From assembly GCA_023404095.1 (NCBI GenBank), contig JAEYDD010000004.1, positions 1-64,000 on the forward strand: a stretch of 64,000 nt of DNA, in the 5' to 3' direction. Under the pieces are notes generated by a model, which saw only the letters and a program-made list of their open reading frames with translations, did no database searches and had not been told where the DNA came from. This document shows, piece by piece, positions 14,964 through 23,847 of the stretch; positions within the stretch are counted from its first letter, which is position 1; every line of letters starts with the position of its first letter. The translations under genes were made by a program, and so were the position numbers. Origin of the DNA: Pseudomonadota bacterium (GTDB lineage Bacteria; Pseudomonadota; Alphaproteobacteria; Rhizobiales; Rhizobiaceae).

Positions 14964-15254
14964 GTGCAGGAGTACGAACGAATTGTCACGGTCATCAATC
15001 AAGGTCTCCCGACTAAAGCAGCGCTGAAGGTCATTCGCCTACCGATGTCTTGGTATGCCGTGATCTGGGAAAACCGTGAACGATACGCAACCTTCTCGCA
15101 AGATCGCACCGACCTCAACGGCGGTCATGAGCATATGACCGATGACGAATTTTTAAGCCGGGTCCAACTCGTGGCGTCCTTGGTGCAGGGTATCGACTTT
15201 CTCTATGACGCCGTAGCTCCGCAGGCGACGAAGAAGCGGAGGGCAAAAAAATGA
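14964..15254 (+). CDS. Small protein in mobilization operon, unknown
   Basis: A 96-residue product with a GTG start at 14964 behind GGAG. The first half, EYERIVTVINQGLPTKAALKVIRLP, has a short helix-turn-helix look that would suit a small DNA-binding accessory of the relaxase. The C-terminus is a basic tail with KKRRAKK. It overlaps the next gene by four bases and lies two genes upstream of the relaxase. No family match can be named. Confidence 0.55.
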   Translation: MQEYERIVTVINQGLPTKAALKVIRLPMSWYAVIWENRERYATFSQDRTDLNGGHEHMTDDEFLSRVQLVASLVQGIDFLYDAVAPQATKKRRAKK

Positions 15255-15565
15255 GCGAGTCTATTTCTCGAAAAATCGCGACCATTGTCGACCTCGACAT
15301 AGTGCGGGCGTCCACCGTGTCGGCCTTACATCGAACGGTGCGGGCAAATGATCCCGAGATTGCGAAATTCTGGAAGCGGCCCGATGCAAGTGAATGGCGT
15401 GATCTTCGTACACATCCGCAGTACGGACCCGTCGCAGAATGGCTCTGGGACGCAGAGGGCCGATCCTGTGAACTGAAATACGAACTCTTTGCTGAGTTTG
15501 GCGAAGATTGGTCGCTGCTTAACGCCCTGCTTTGTGATGAGTTGGCGCGCCGCCGCGCGGGCTGA
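15251..15565 (+). CDS. Small protein in mobilization operon, unknown
   Basis: A 104-residue acidic protein whose ATG lies in the stop of the gene before it. Tryptophan-rich stretches (AKFWKRPDASEWRDLRTHPQ, VAEWLWDAEG, FGEDWSLLNALL) are notable. The stop is eight bases before the relaxase start, so it belongs to the same transcription unit. I do not recognise it. Confidence 0.55.
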   Translation: MSESISRKIATIVDLDIVRASTVSALHRTVRANDPEIAKFWKRPDASEWRDLRTHPQYGPVAEWLWDAEGRSCELKYELFAEFGEDWSLLNALLCDELARRRAG

Positions 15566-15573
15566 GGCCGGTT

Positions 15574-16833
15574 ATGGGCTACCAGTTCGTGCATCTAGAG
15601 TGCTATGCTTGCAAGGCGGACGCGAAGGGTAGGGACACGAATTTCATCTTTGGTGAGGCATCTCGTCGCCCCGAAGCTTCGGTTCATGTTGCGAATCCTG
15701 CTCCACCTATCATTGTACATGGCCTCAGCATTGAAGAAGTACAGGAATTGCACGATTCCGCCGTGGCCTCGGCTACAGTCGCTGTTAAAGGCGGAAAGAC
15801 CCGTAAACTCCGATCCGATCAAAAAACACTTCACACGGTCGTCGCCAGCCATCCTTTCACTATGGACGAAGTCCGCGCCGATCCCGACAAGCGCCGGGAG
15901 GCGGAAACGTGGGAGACGCTGACAGTCGAATGGTTGCGACACCAGTATGGTGATGATCTGCAATCCGTGATCCGTCACGAAGACGAGTCCCATTATCATA
16001 TCCACGCGTATGTCGTGCCGATCTCCGATCCCGAGATGAAAGCGCAGAAATACCATCCTGGCGCGACCGCAAAGCGGTCCGTAATGGATGCTGGTCCAAC
16101 CGAAGGCGAGGATCAGAAGACACTCATGAAGCGCGCCAATGCAGCATACACCGCAACAATGCGCACATGGCAAGATAGCTACCATGAGGCTGTTGCTGTG
16201 CCATCGGGCCTTACGCGCCTTGGCCCGCAACGTCGCCGCCTTACGCGGGATGAGTGGCAGCGTGAACAGGTCCAGGCCAAAGCCCTGCAAAAGACCGTCC
16301 AGCAAGCGCGGAAGGTAAGGGCGGCTGGGGAAGAATTTATTACTCGCACGAAAGCGGACGCCGCCAAGATCGCCGCCGACGCTGCCAGCCGACAGGAGGC
16401 GGCTCGCAAGGCTGCTGCCGCTGCGCTGGCTGCGCAGGATCGCGCACGGCAGGAACAGGAGCACGCGCGGGCGGCGATGATCGATGCCGAAAAATATAGC
16501 GGCTGGGCCGGTCGCCTGCGGGCAATTTGGGACGGATTCCGTAAATCAAAACTGGTCGCGCAAATCCGGTCTGACCTTTCAGGTGAAATAGACCGTTGGC
16601 GTGACAAGGCAAAGGATGCCGAGCGACGGCAGCTTGAAGCCGAGCGTCAGCGCTTCGAAGCAGAGCGGAAGGCAAGAGAAGCACAAGACGCAGCGATGCG
16701 GGCTGGAATCGAACGCGACCGGCTGCGGTCGATGCTTTCACCTGTCGCCGACCAGTCCACGCCAGACCTTTCACCTGCGCCAAAGCCGGTTTTGAAACCC
16801 AATTTTGCAAGAAAGGAAAAACGTGATGCTTAA
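15574..16833 (+). CDS. mob: MOBV-family relaxase (Mob/Pre)
   Basis: A 419-residue plasmid mobilization relaxase that should nick the transfer origin of the element and lead the strand into a recipient. The N-terminal about 200 residues match the Mob/Pre family. The metal-binding histidine motif reads HEDESHYHIH at residues 135-144, followed by AYVVPI. The remainder (about 215-400) is a long charged coiled coil, rich in Ala, Glu, Arg and Gln, as in other MOBV proteins, ending in a proline-rich tail. GAGG lies seven bases before the ATG. No coupling protein or mating-pore genes are present, so transfer must use a co-resident system. Confidence 0.85.
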   Translation: MGYQFVHLECYACKADAKGRDTNFIFGEASRRPEASVHVANPAPPIIVHGLSIEEVQELHDSAVASATVAVKGGKTRKLRSDQKTLHTVVASHPFTMDEVRADPDKRREAETWETLTVEWLRHQYGDDLQSVIRHEDESHYHIHAYVVPISDPEMKAQKYHPGATAKRSVMDAGPTEGEDQKTLMKRANAAYTATMRTWQDSYHEAVAVPSGLTRLGPQRRRLTRDEWQREQVQAKALQKTVQQARKVRAAGEEFITRTKADAAKIAADAASRQEAARKAAAAALAAQDRARQEQEHARAAMIDAEKYSGWAGRLRAIWDGFRKSKLVAQIRSDLSGEIDRWRDKAKDAERRQLEAERQRFEAERKAREAQDAAMRAGIERDRLRSMLSPVADQSTPDLSPAPKPVLKPNFARKEKRDA

Positions 16834-17212
16834 ACTGATACTTGCCGCCACGATTCTAATCGCGTCCAGCGCCTCCGGTGGCGAGATCGTCTTCCGGTCG
16901 CCTACGTCCGGCACGCTGGCCGCTATCGCCGATCCCGCACCGACGCAGCCGAAGCCGGAGCAGCCAAGTTTAAATCTTCATTACGAGCCGGTCATCGTTA
17001 CTGCTGGTACGTCGGTCAATATCAAGCCTGTCGGTGACATATCAGGCTGTACATTTTCGCTAGATCGGTCATTGCCGCCGGGCCTGATGTTCGACCCGCA
17101 AACGGGCAGAATTGTCGGTGTCGCGGCGGTTACAGGAAATCATAGTATCACTGTCCGGGCGGTAAAGGACGGCTTTTATGCTGATTTGGTGCTGTCACTG
17201 ACCGTTTCCTAA
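16826..17212 (+). CDS. Exported protein with an Ig-like (putative He_PIG-type) domain
   Basis: About 128 residues beginning MLKLILAATILIASSASGGE, a signal peptide. The last 70 residues read as a small beta-sandwich with the phrase SLPPGLMFDPQTGRIVGVAA, which is the hallmark of putative Ig/cadherin-like (He_PIG) repeats. I start it at the ATG at 16826, overlapping the relaxase end by eight bases, because a signal peptide then begins directly; a frame start at 16805 adds only seven residues. A surface or periplasmic protein tied to the relaxase could influence mating or exclusion, but that is a guess. Confidence 0.65.
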   Translation: MLKLILAATILIASSASGGEIVFRSPTSGTLAAIADPAPTQPKPEQPSLNLHYEPVIVTAGTSVNIKPVGDISGCTFSLDRSLPPGLMFDPQTGRIVGVAAVTGNHSITVRAVKDGFYADLVLSLTVS

Positions 17213-17285
17213 ACGCTCCGTGGCTCAGAGCGTGGAGGTAGCGAGGGACTATTGGAGCGGCCCCTCGCTCCCTCGAAAAGCAAGT

Positions 17286-17624
17286 TTAAGAAGCTTCAGC
17301 GAAGCGTGGACCGCATAGTAGGTCCACGAGTGCCAAGAGCGCACCACGCTTCGCCTCGTGTTCTGTATCGGCGAAGGCTGGTGGGAGGATCACATCCACT
17401 ATTTCAGTCGATTCCTCGTCAAAGCCCACGAGTGCCGCGATCCAGTACACGTATTTTCGAAAGTTGGGCAGATACTCGAATTCTAGTATGAAATCATCTA
17501 ACTCGCAGTAGCCGTCACGTGGACTGCTGTGTTTGCCGTATGCGTCTGTCCAGTCCTTGCCTCCTGCCCAGTCAATTTTGTCTATAAGGTCATCGATTCT
17601 CGCTGCTCGCATCGCATCCGTCAT
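17286..17624 (-). CDS. Acidic 112-residue protein, unknown
   Basis: An acidic cytoplasmic protein starting MTDAMRAARIDDLIDKIDWAGGKDW, with aromatic stretches (ILEFEYLPNFRKYVYWIAALVGF) and an acidic end. It has a plausible fold pattern but no family I can name. It stands alone on the minus strand. The 190 bases before its start are AT-rich and hold an unusual pair of interlaced inverted repeats that may control it. Confidence 0.55.
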   Translation of the reverse strand: MTDAMRAARIDDLIDKIDWAGGKDWTDAYGKHSSPRDGYCELDDFILEFEYLPNFRKYVYWIAALVGFDEESTEIVDVILPPAFADTEHEAKRGALLALVDLLCGPRFAEAS

Positions 17625-17660
17625 TGCAATACCTCTTGTTCGTCAACGCAGATGAAAAGC

Positions 17661-17727
17661 AACATTTGATATTAAAGTGTCAATACGCAGAAAAATATTC
17701 TGTATATCAAATAGAAATGTTGACACT
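17661..17727. promoter_or_regulatory. Interlaced inverted repeats upstream of the 112-residue gene
   Basis: Three pairs of complementary words face each other: ATTTGATAT (17664-17672) with ATATCAAAT (17704-17712), AGTGTCAA (17676-17683) with TTGACACT (17720-17727), and AACATTT (17661-17667) with AAATGTT (17715-17721). Their order means that two different folds compete. Each TTGACA word is also a perfect -35 hexamer, one on each strand. This looks like a divergent, repressor-controlled promoter or a switchable RNA leader. Confidence 0.45.
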
Positions 17728-17816
17728 ACTCTTCTTAAAAAGAATTCCTTTGTGGGAGTAATTTAAAATCGCGCGCGTAATTTCTGACGATTTAAGATTT
17801 CGCCGACAAGGAGTTC

Positions 17817-18575
17817 TCACGGATCGAAACTTTTTTCGTCGTCGTCCAATCTTTTATCACTTTTCGCCTTCCGCGCTTCCTCAGCTTCCCGCTTTTTGTG
17901 TTCCTCCCACGCAACGGCTCGGTTTCGGAAGTTGCTTATGATGTCGGCGCTCAGTTCCGCATGGCAGTGCAAAAGGTTGGTCGGGTTGATCGCATAGACC
18001 TCATCCAGATAACGATGGACTTCTTGCGGTGACAGAAGCTTGAGGCCTGCCAGGGCTTCCGGCTGATAGCGTTGATCCGTCAAGTCGTTCATGATCTCGC
18101 CAAGGTACGGGCGATAGCCCCACTCTTGATATCGTACCGGGAAATTCTCGCGCTCTGGATCAACTTTCCACGCCTCCTGAAGCTCTGCCTTTCGGCTGAG
18201 CCGGATGCCGCGCTCGTCTAGCATCCGCGTCCACTGTTCACAGGAATAGCCGTCGCAATGGTCGTCGCGGCCGTCTTTTGGCGCATAGTCGTTTGTAGGG
18301 TCCGGCGTCCAATTTGACGGCTCTGGATCGGGATCGGGCTGGTACGTATAGGAGCGCTGGAATGCCGCCAGAATCGATTCCTGCATGGTTAGGATCGCCA
18401 GCAGGAGCATCAGCAAGAGGCGTTGGCGGAGCTTTCTTGCTTCTTCGATTTGGCGGCGTAGGCGTTCGATGAGTCTGCGGTACTCATCCTCACGCTGCCG
18501 TCGTTTGCGGCGACGGCGCTCTTCCTGTTTTTCGATTTTGGATTTTTGCGCGAGTGTGAGCGGCTGCTGGTGCAT
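17817..18575 (-). CDS. Coiled-coil membrane protein, unknown
   Basis: About 252 residues. I set the start at 18575 (MHQQPLTLAQK) because AAGGAGAT lies eight bases before it. A very basic coiled coil (KIEKQEERRRRKRRQREDEY onward) covers residues 12-50. A single hydrophobic segment (LRQRLLLMLLLAILTMQESI) follows, then a soluble C-terminal domain of about 170 residues with a Cys/His cluster (DDHCDGYSCEQW) and a conserved-looking SPQEVHRYLDEVYAINPTN. The tail is a charged helix with AVAWEEHKKREAEEARKAK. No family is recognised. The soluble domain resembles cargo-type proteins, possibly a toxin or envelope factor, but this is unproven. Confidence 0.6.
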   Translation of the reverse strand: MHQQPLTLAQKSKIEKQEERRRRKRRQREDEYRRLIERLRRQIEEARKLRQRLLLMLLLAILTMQESILAAFQRSYTYQPDPDPEPSNWTPDPTNDYAPKDGRDDHCDGYSCEQWTRMLDERGIRLSRKAELQEAWKVDPERENFPVRYQEWGYRPYLGEIMNDLTDQRYQPEALAGLKLLSPQEVHRYLDEVYAINPTNLLHCHAELSADIISNFRNRAVAWEEHKKREAEEARKAKSDKRLDDDEKSFDP

Positions 18576-18702
18576 TGGCGATCTCCTTTGACAGAAGGTC
18601 GCCTCTGGCGTTGCAAGGGACGAACTATGAAAATGATCCTCCATAATGGGAGCGAAGAGCAAAAATATCCGTGGCGAGCTGACTCCCCGATGCTTGGTCC
18701 GG

Positions 18703-19335
18703 TCACAGCCTCCAGCGTGCTAAAGCCGCTTCAGCCGCAGCTGGATCAGTTTTGATCCGGAGAATTGTCTGCCTCGACAATCCTGTTGCCCGTGCGATGA
18801 AGGACGCCCCAGAACCAGCCACCAGCATCGCTTGTACGGCTTCAAAATCGCGACGAGTGTAGCTCGGTTTCTTGCCGGGGTACTTGCGGCTATCGGATTT
18901 GGCCGCCGCGATACCGGCCTTTTGCGCTTCCTTCGTCACCTCTGCTTGAGCCTGGGCCATCGCAGCCATGAACGATATAAGGCTGTCCCGCACCGCCTGT
19001 TGCATGGCGTCGGAAGCCGAGCCGTCGAATGTCATGCCGTTGATAACTGTCCGGATCACCACGCCCTGCCGGATGAAATGACGGATGGCGTCGGTCACGT
19101 CACTGTAATTGCGCCCAAGGCGGTCCACCCACCTGACAACGAGCGTATCACCTGCCCGAAGCTTGTCGAAGAGCCGCTTTCCCTGGGGACGTTCAGCAAG
19201 GCTCGTGCTTATGCCGGATACGCCGTGGTCGGCAAGGATTTCATCAACAACGAAACCGGCTGCTTGAGCTTGGGCGATCTGGTGATCTAAGTTTTGATCT
19301 GCGGTCGAAACGCGAGCGTAGAAAATGACGGACAT
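18703..19335 (-). CDS. Serine recombinase (resolvase/invertase family)
   Basis: A 210-residue recombinase with the full small-resolvase layout. The catalytic domain starts MSVIFYARVSTADQN (nucleophile Ser10, Arg8) and continues with ADHGVSGIS, LVVRWVDRLGRNYSDV and the long E helix after VINGMTF. It ends in a helix-turn-helix (SFIARATGLSRQTILRIK). The start at 19335 has GGAGGT just upstream; the longer frame is not needed. On plasmid-like elements such enzymes resolve multimers of the circular form or invert DNA. The matching res site should lie near its start and was not identified. Confidence 0.9.
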   Translation of the reverse strand: MSVIFYARVSTADQNLDHQIAQAQAAGFVVDEILADHGVSGISTSLAERPQGKRLFDKLRAGDTLVVRWVDRLGRNYSDVTDAIRHFIRQGVVIRTVINGMTFDGSASDAMQQAVRDSLISFMAAMAQAQAEVTKEAQKAGIAAAKSDSRKYPGKKPSYTRRDFEAVQAMLVAGSGASFIARATGLSRQTILRIKTDPAAAEAALARWRL

Positions 19336-19529
19336 AAGACCTCCGAATTGTCCGATTGGGTAATGTTCGGAGACTCGGGCGTCCGGATGCAAGCAACAAC
19401 CCTTGCGGACGCCACCTGGCCATCGATGGCAAGCGTCCGCGAAGGTATACCCTTCCGGTCGGCATTTGCCTCTGATAAACAACGACTTGATGCAGCCATA
19501 CATTGAGTCGGTGCACTCAGGAGATCACA

Positions 19530-19784
19530 TTGCGTGTCTACAGATTGGAGCCTAGAACAGGTCTCAAGCGCTATGCCATTCAGGAAAACGGGTTCTTCAT
19601 TCTCGGTGATCCGGAGCTGGGCGGCAAACGCCACACGGTGAAGAATCGAGTGTTGGTCCGAACCGAGCAAGAGATGATCGACCTCATCGTTAACCGGCAG
19701 CACTATGTGCGTGTAGAGAGCGACGATCCGCGCGGAAACCTTGTTCGGCTTAACTTGTATATCGACGGAAAAAAGGTGAGCTGA
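19530..19784 (+). CDS. Small protein before hsdR, unknown
   Basis: An 84-residue protein with a TTG start at 19530, seven bases after AGGAG. It reads as an all-beta small domain (RVYRLEPRTGLKRYAIQENG, FFILGDPELGG, HYVRVESDD, NLVRLNLYIDGKKVS). It is divergent from the resolvase and lies 109 bases upstream of the hsdR start on the same strand, so it may be the first gene of the restriction operon or a small regulator of it. I do not recognise it. Confidence 0.5.
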   Translation: MRVYRLEPRTGLKRYAIQENGFFILGDPELGGKRHTVKNRVLVRTEQEMIDLIVNRQHYVRVESDDPRGNLVRLNLYIDGKKVS

Positions 19785-19893
19785 AAGGGGGGCGGCACAT
19801 CTAGTTGTTTTAATTCCTTGAAACGCCTCACATTTGCTCTTGGGCAATTGCGCATCAGCAGCTATTTTGCGCCGTAATTCGAGGGGGCGGAAT

Positions 19894-22272
19894 TTGGACA
19901 CCGAAGCTGATACCTGTAGAAAGGCCGTTGTTCCCAGGCTTGTCGAAGCTGGCTGGGACAACCCACCCTACGCCATCAACGAGCAACGGTCATTCACGGA
20001 TGGACGAATCGTGTTCGTTGGCGGCAAGGCGCGTCGGGGACGGCAAAAGCGAGCCGACTTCATCCTTCGCTATCGGTCGGACTTTCCCATTGCCGTGATC
20101 GAGGCGAAATCCAAATACAAACACGCTGCCGACGGCCTTCAACAAGCAAAGGATTACGCGGAAATCCTTGGTCTGAAGTTCGCTTACGCAACCAATGGCC
20201 GGGAAATCGTCGAGATTGACTACAACACCGGCATTGAACGCGACCTGACCTCGTTCCCGTCACCCGAAGAGCTTTGGGAGCGTCTTTCGCGATCCGAAAA
20301 GCTTGACGACGAAATTAAGGAGCACTTGCTCTCCCCGACCTTTCCCGACAAGGACAAGCCGCTTCGCTACTATCAGGAAATCGCGGTCAATCGCGCTGTG
20401 CAATCGATCCTTCAGCAGCGCAAGCGCGTTTTGCTCACCCTTTGCACCGGCGCAGGCAAAACTGCTGTTGCATTCCAAATTTGTTGGAAGCTGTGGAACG
20501 GTAGCTGGAACCCGAAGGGCAAGAACCGGAAACCGAAAATCCTGTTCTTGGCCGACCGGAACGTTCTGGTAGACGATCCCAAAGACAAGGACTTTAGCGC
20601 CTTTGGTGATGCCCGCTTCAAAATCAGCGGCGGGGAAATCAGCAAGGGACGAGACATCTATTTCGCAATCTACCAAGCCATTGCGGGCGATGAATCGCGA
20701 GACGGATTATTCAAGGAATATGCGAAGGATTTCTTCGACCTCATCATTGTGGACGAATGCCACCGTGGCAGCGCCCGCGACGACAGCAACTGGCGTGAAA
20801 TTCTGGAATGGTTTGAACCCGCCTACCAGATCGGCATGACCGCTACGCCAAAGCGGGAGGACAATGCGGACACCTACAATTACTTTGGCGATCCAGTCTA
20901 TGAATACAGTCTTGCCCAAGGCATCACCGACGGTTTCTTGGCACCCTACCGCGTTCACCGTGTGATTTCCGATTTCGATGCGGCGGGCTGGCGTCCGTCT
21001 CAAGGCGAACTCGACCGCTACGGACGTGAAATCCCCGATGCACAGTATGGAACCCGCGACTTCGAACGCGTCGTTGCTCTACGCGCGCGAACTGAGGCTT
21101 TCGCAACGCACCTGACAAGCTTCCTCAAACAAACAGACCGTTTCGCTAAGACCATCGTCTTTTGCGTCAACCAAGAGCACGCCCTTGAGATGCGCAATGC
21201 GCTTGCGCGTCTTAATGCCGATCTTGTGAAGCAGCACCCTGACTATGTGTGCCGCGTGACTTCCGACGAAGGCGACATTGGCTCCGCACACCGCGCCAAG
21301 TTTCAGGATATCGACAAGGCTACGCCCGTTATCCTCACAACGTCACAATTGCTTACAACGGGCGTAGATGCGCCCACATGCAAGAACGTGGTGCTGGCGC
21401 GCGTCGTCGGCTCAATGTCGGAATTTAAGCAGATCATCGGGCGCGGAACACGCCTGCGGCCTGACTACGGCAAACTTGCCTTTAATATCATCGACTACAC
21501 GGGCACTGCGACAGAAAAATTCGCCGATCCCGCTTTTGACGGTGATCCGGTCAGAGAGCGTGAACAGGTCATCGACGAAGACGGCGATGTTGTTGATGAA
21601 ACTGAAATCACCGAAGAAACCGATACCCCTGGCGACATCGACACGACCGAAATAGTCGTTGCTAACGGTGGCCTACCGGATGACACGGAACCGGCTTTGC
21701 CGCGAAAATTCTACTATGACGGTGGCAGCGTCGAGATCATCCGACAACTAGTCTACGAACTCGATTCTGACGGGAGGCAACTCGCCGTGCGTCAATTGAC
21801 CGACTACACTGGCGAAAAGGTCCGAACACTCTATCCAAACGCCTCCGAACTCAGGAAGGACTGGCTCGACCCTTCGCGTCGTGCCGACATCCTCGAACAG
21901 CTTGAAGACAAAGGCATCGACACGCAAACACTTGGTGAGGCTGTGGGCAAGCCCGATGCTGATCCATTCGACCTACTTTGCCATCTAGCCTATAACGCAC
22001 CGCTTCGCACGCGTCGTGAACGCGCCGAACGTCTGAAGCGGGAAGAATCGGCGTTCTTCGATAAGCACGGTGAGAAGGCCCGCGAAGTGCTCGACGCACT
22101 CATTGAGAAATATGCTGAGCACGGAACGGCACAATTCAAAATGCCCGACGTGCTCGAAATCCCTCCCTTTAACGATTGGGGAAACGTCGTGGAAATCGCC
22201 GCCCGTTTCGGCGGTGGCAAGGCCATGCGCGAAGCCGTTAACGAACTGCAAAAACGCCTCTACGGCGCATAA
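19894..22272 (+). CDS. hsdR: Type I restriction enzyme R subunit (HsdR, EcoEI-like)
   Basis: The motor and nuclease subunit of a type I restriction-modification system. It translocates unmodified DNA and cuts it. The N-terminal nuclease domain has the ADFILRYRSDFPIAVIEAKSK pattern (Asp55, Glu70-x-Lys72). A superfamily 2 helicase follows with GAGKT at 186-190 and VDECHRGSAR at 286-295, then the second RecA half (VILTTSQLLTTGVDAPTCKN, IIGRGTRLRPDYGK). An EcoEI-type C-terminal domain with an acidic linker comes last. I chose the TTG at 19894, which follows a GAGGGGGCGG stretch. The 793-residue length fits EcoEI-type HsdR. hsdM follows after 15 bases. Confidence 0.92.
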   Translation: MDTEADTCRKAVVPRLVEAGWDNPPYAINEQRSFTDGRIVFVGGKARRGRQKRADFILRYRSDFPIAVIEAKSKYKHAADGLQQAKDYAEILGLKFAYATNGREIVEIDYNTGIERDLTSFPSPEELWERLSRSEKLDDEIKEHLLSPTFPDKDKPLRYYQEIAVNRAVQSILQQRKRVLLTLCTGAGKTAVAFQICWKLWNGSWNPKGKNRKPKILFLADRNVLVDDPKDKDFSAFGDARFKISGGEISKGRDIYFAIYQAIAGDESRDGLFKEYAKDFFDLIIVDECHRGSARDDSNWREILEWFEPAYQIGMTATPKREDNADTYNYFGDPVYEYSLAQGITDGFLAPYRVHRVISDFDAAGWRPSQGELDRYGREIPDAQYGTRDFERVVALRARTEAFATHLTSFLKQTDRFAKTIVFCVNQEHALEMRNALARLNADLVKQHPDYVCRVTSDEGDIGSAHRAKFQDIDKATPVILTTSQLLTTGVDAPTCKNVVLARVVGSMSEFKQIIGRGTRLRPDYGKLAFNIIDYTGTATEKFADPAFDGDPVREREQVIDEDGDVVDETEITEETDTPGDIDTTEIVVANGGLPDDTEPALPRKFYYDGGSVEIIRQLVYELDSDGRQLAVRQLTDYTGEKVRTLYPNASELRKDWLDPSRRADILEQLEDKGIDTQTLGEAVGKPDADPFDLLCHLAYNAPLRTRRERAERLKREESAFFDKHGEKAREVLDALIEKYAEHGTAQFKMPDVLEIPPFNDWGNVVEIAARFGGGKAMREAVNELQKRLYGA

Positions 22273-22287
22273 GAAAGAGAAATTCCC

Positions 22288-23847
22288 TTGGCCCCCCGGC
22301 AACCGAAGAAGAAGCAGACACAGACAACTGCCCAACGTCTTGACAGCATCATCAAGTCGGCGCGCAAGATTATGCGTAAGGACAAAGGGCTGAGCGGCGA
22401 CCTTGACCGTCTTCCGATGCTCACATGGGTTATGTTCCTGAAGTTCTTGGATGACATGGAGCATATTGAGGAAGAACGCGCAGAGATAGCGGGCAAGGCG
22501 TATCGCGGCGCGATTGAAGCACCGTACCGTTGGCGCGATTGGGCAGCAGAAGAAGGCGGGATCACCGGCCCCGACCTGATTGACTTCCTGACGCTGGACG
22601 TAGCCGAACGCCCGGACGGAACCAAAGGGCCAGGCTTGTTCGCCTATCTGCGAAATCTTCGCGGGAACAACGGCACGCGCGGGCGCAAGGACGTGATCGC
22701 GACGGTGTTCCGGGGTCTGTCGAACCGCATGGAAAGCGGCTATCTGCTGCGCGATGTCATCAATCTTATTGACGGCATTCACTTCGATTCCTCGGACGAG
22801 ATTCATACGCTCGGTCGGCTTTATGAAACCCTCCTGCGCGAAATGCGCGACGCGGCGGGGGATTCCGGCGAATTCTACACGCCGCGTTCCATTGTGCGCT
22901 TCATGGTCGAGGTCACGGACCCACAGCTTGGCGAAGCGGTTCTTGATCCGGCCTGCGGCACAGGCGGCTTTTTGACCGAAGCCTATGCGCACATGGCCAG
23001 ACAGGCCGACACGGTCGAAAAGCGCGAAATCCTCCAATCGTCGAGCATCTTCGGCGGGGAAGCGAAGCCGCTTCCCTTCCTTCTGGTGCAAATGAACCTT
23101 CTGCTACACGGGTTGGAGGCCCCAAAAATCACGCCGGACAACTCGTTGAAGGTGCGCCTGTCGGAGATTGGCGAGGCCGACCGTGTGGACGTTGTTCTGA
23201 CGAACCCTCCCTTCGGCGGGGAGGAAGAAACAGGCATTCTGAACAACTTCCCCGAAGACCGACGCACGGCAGAAACGGCGCTGCTGTTCCTCCAACTCAT
23301 CATGCGGCGGGTGAAGCGCGGTGGCAAAGGTCGTGCCGCTGTAGTCGTTCCGCACGGTGTCCTGTTTGGCGATGGCATTGCGGCACGCATCAAGGCGGAC
23401 CTGTTGAAGGAGTTCAACCTACATACTGTCCTTCGCTTGCCCGAAGGCGTTTTCGCGCCCTACACGGATATTCCCACCAACATCATTTTCTTCGACACGA
23501 CAAAGGCAACCGGCGACATCTGGTACTACGAACAACCCAAACCGGAAGGGCGGAAGAAGTATTCCAAAACCGCGCCGTTGACCTTCGACGAACTCAAGCC
23601 TTGCCTCAATTGGTGGCATGCGCGTGGAGAAAACGAACAGGCGTGGAAAGTGTATGGCCCCGGCCTGATTGAAACCGACGATGCAGGCCGGATTATTGCC
23701 TGCAATCTTGATCTGAAAAACCCGAACGCAGGTGGTGTGGTCGATCATCGCACGCCACTCGAAATTGTTGAGAGCATTGAGGCCAAAGAACAGCGTATTC
23801 TTGCCATCATGAGCGACATCAAGCGCACCCTGTCGGAGATGGTATAG
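22288..23847 (+). CDS. hsdM: Type I modification methyltransferase (HsdM)
   Basis: The 519-residue N6-adenine methyltransferase subunit. An N-terminal helical domain (ARKIMRKDKGLSGDLDRLPM and WVMFLKFLDDME) precedes the catalytic domain. The SAM-binding DPACGTGGFLTEAY motif and the catalytic NPPFGG motif (VVLTNPPFGGEEE) are intact, and the region from GEFYTPRSIVRFMVE is typical. The start is a TTG at 22288 with a purine-rich stretch upstream. The stop shares one base with the hsdS start. It should protect the host genome at the site defined by the S subunit. Confidence 0.93.
   Translation: MAPRQPKKKQTQTTAQRLDSIIKSARKIMRKDKGLSGDLDRLPMLTWVMFLKFLDDMEHIEEERAEIAGKAYRGAIEAPYRWRDWAAEEGGITGPDLIDFLTLDVAERPDGTKGPGLFAYLRNLRGNNGTRGRKDVIATVFRGLSNRMESGYLLRDVINLIDGIHFDSSDEIHTLGRLYETLLREMRDAAGDSGEFYTPRSIVRFMVEVTDPQLGEAVLDPACGTGGFLTEAYAHMARQADTVEKREILQSSSIFGGEAKPLPFLLVQMNLLLHGLEAPKITPDNSLKVRLSEIGEADRVDVVLTNPPFGGEEETGILNNFPEDRRTAETALLFLQLIMRRVKRGGKGRAAVVVPHGVLFGDGIAARIKADLLKEFNLHTVLRLPEGVFAPYTDIPTNIIFFDTTKATGDIWYYEQPKPEGRKKYSKTAPLTFDELKPCLNWWHARGENEQAWKVYGPGLIETDDAGRIIACNLDLKNPNAGGVVDHRTPLEIVESIEAKEQRILAIMSDIKRTLSEMV

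Noticed and set aside
22288..23847. HsdM as a novel orphan methyltransferase
   Set aside because: All motifs and neighbours are those of a standard type I modification subunit.
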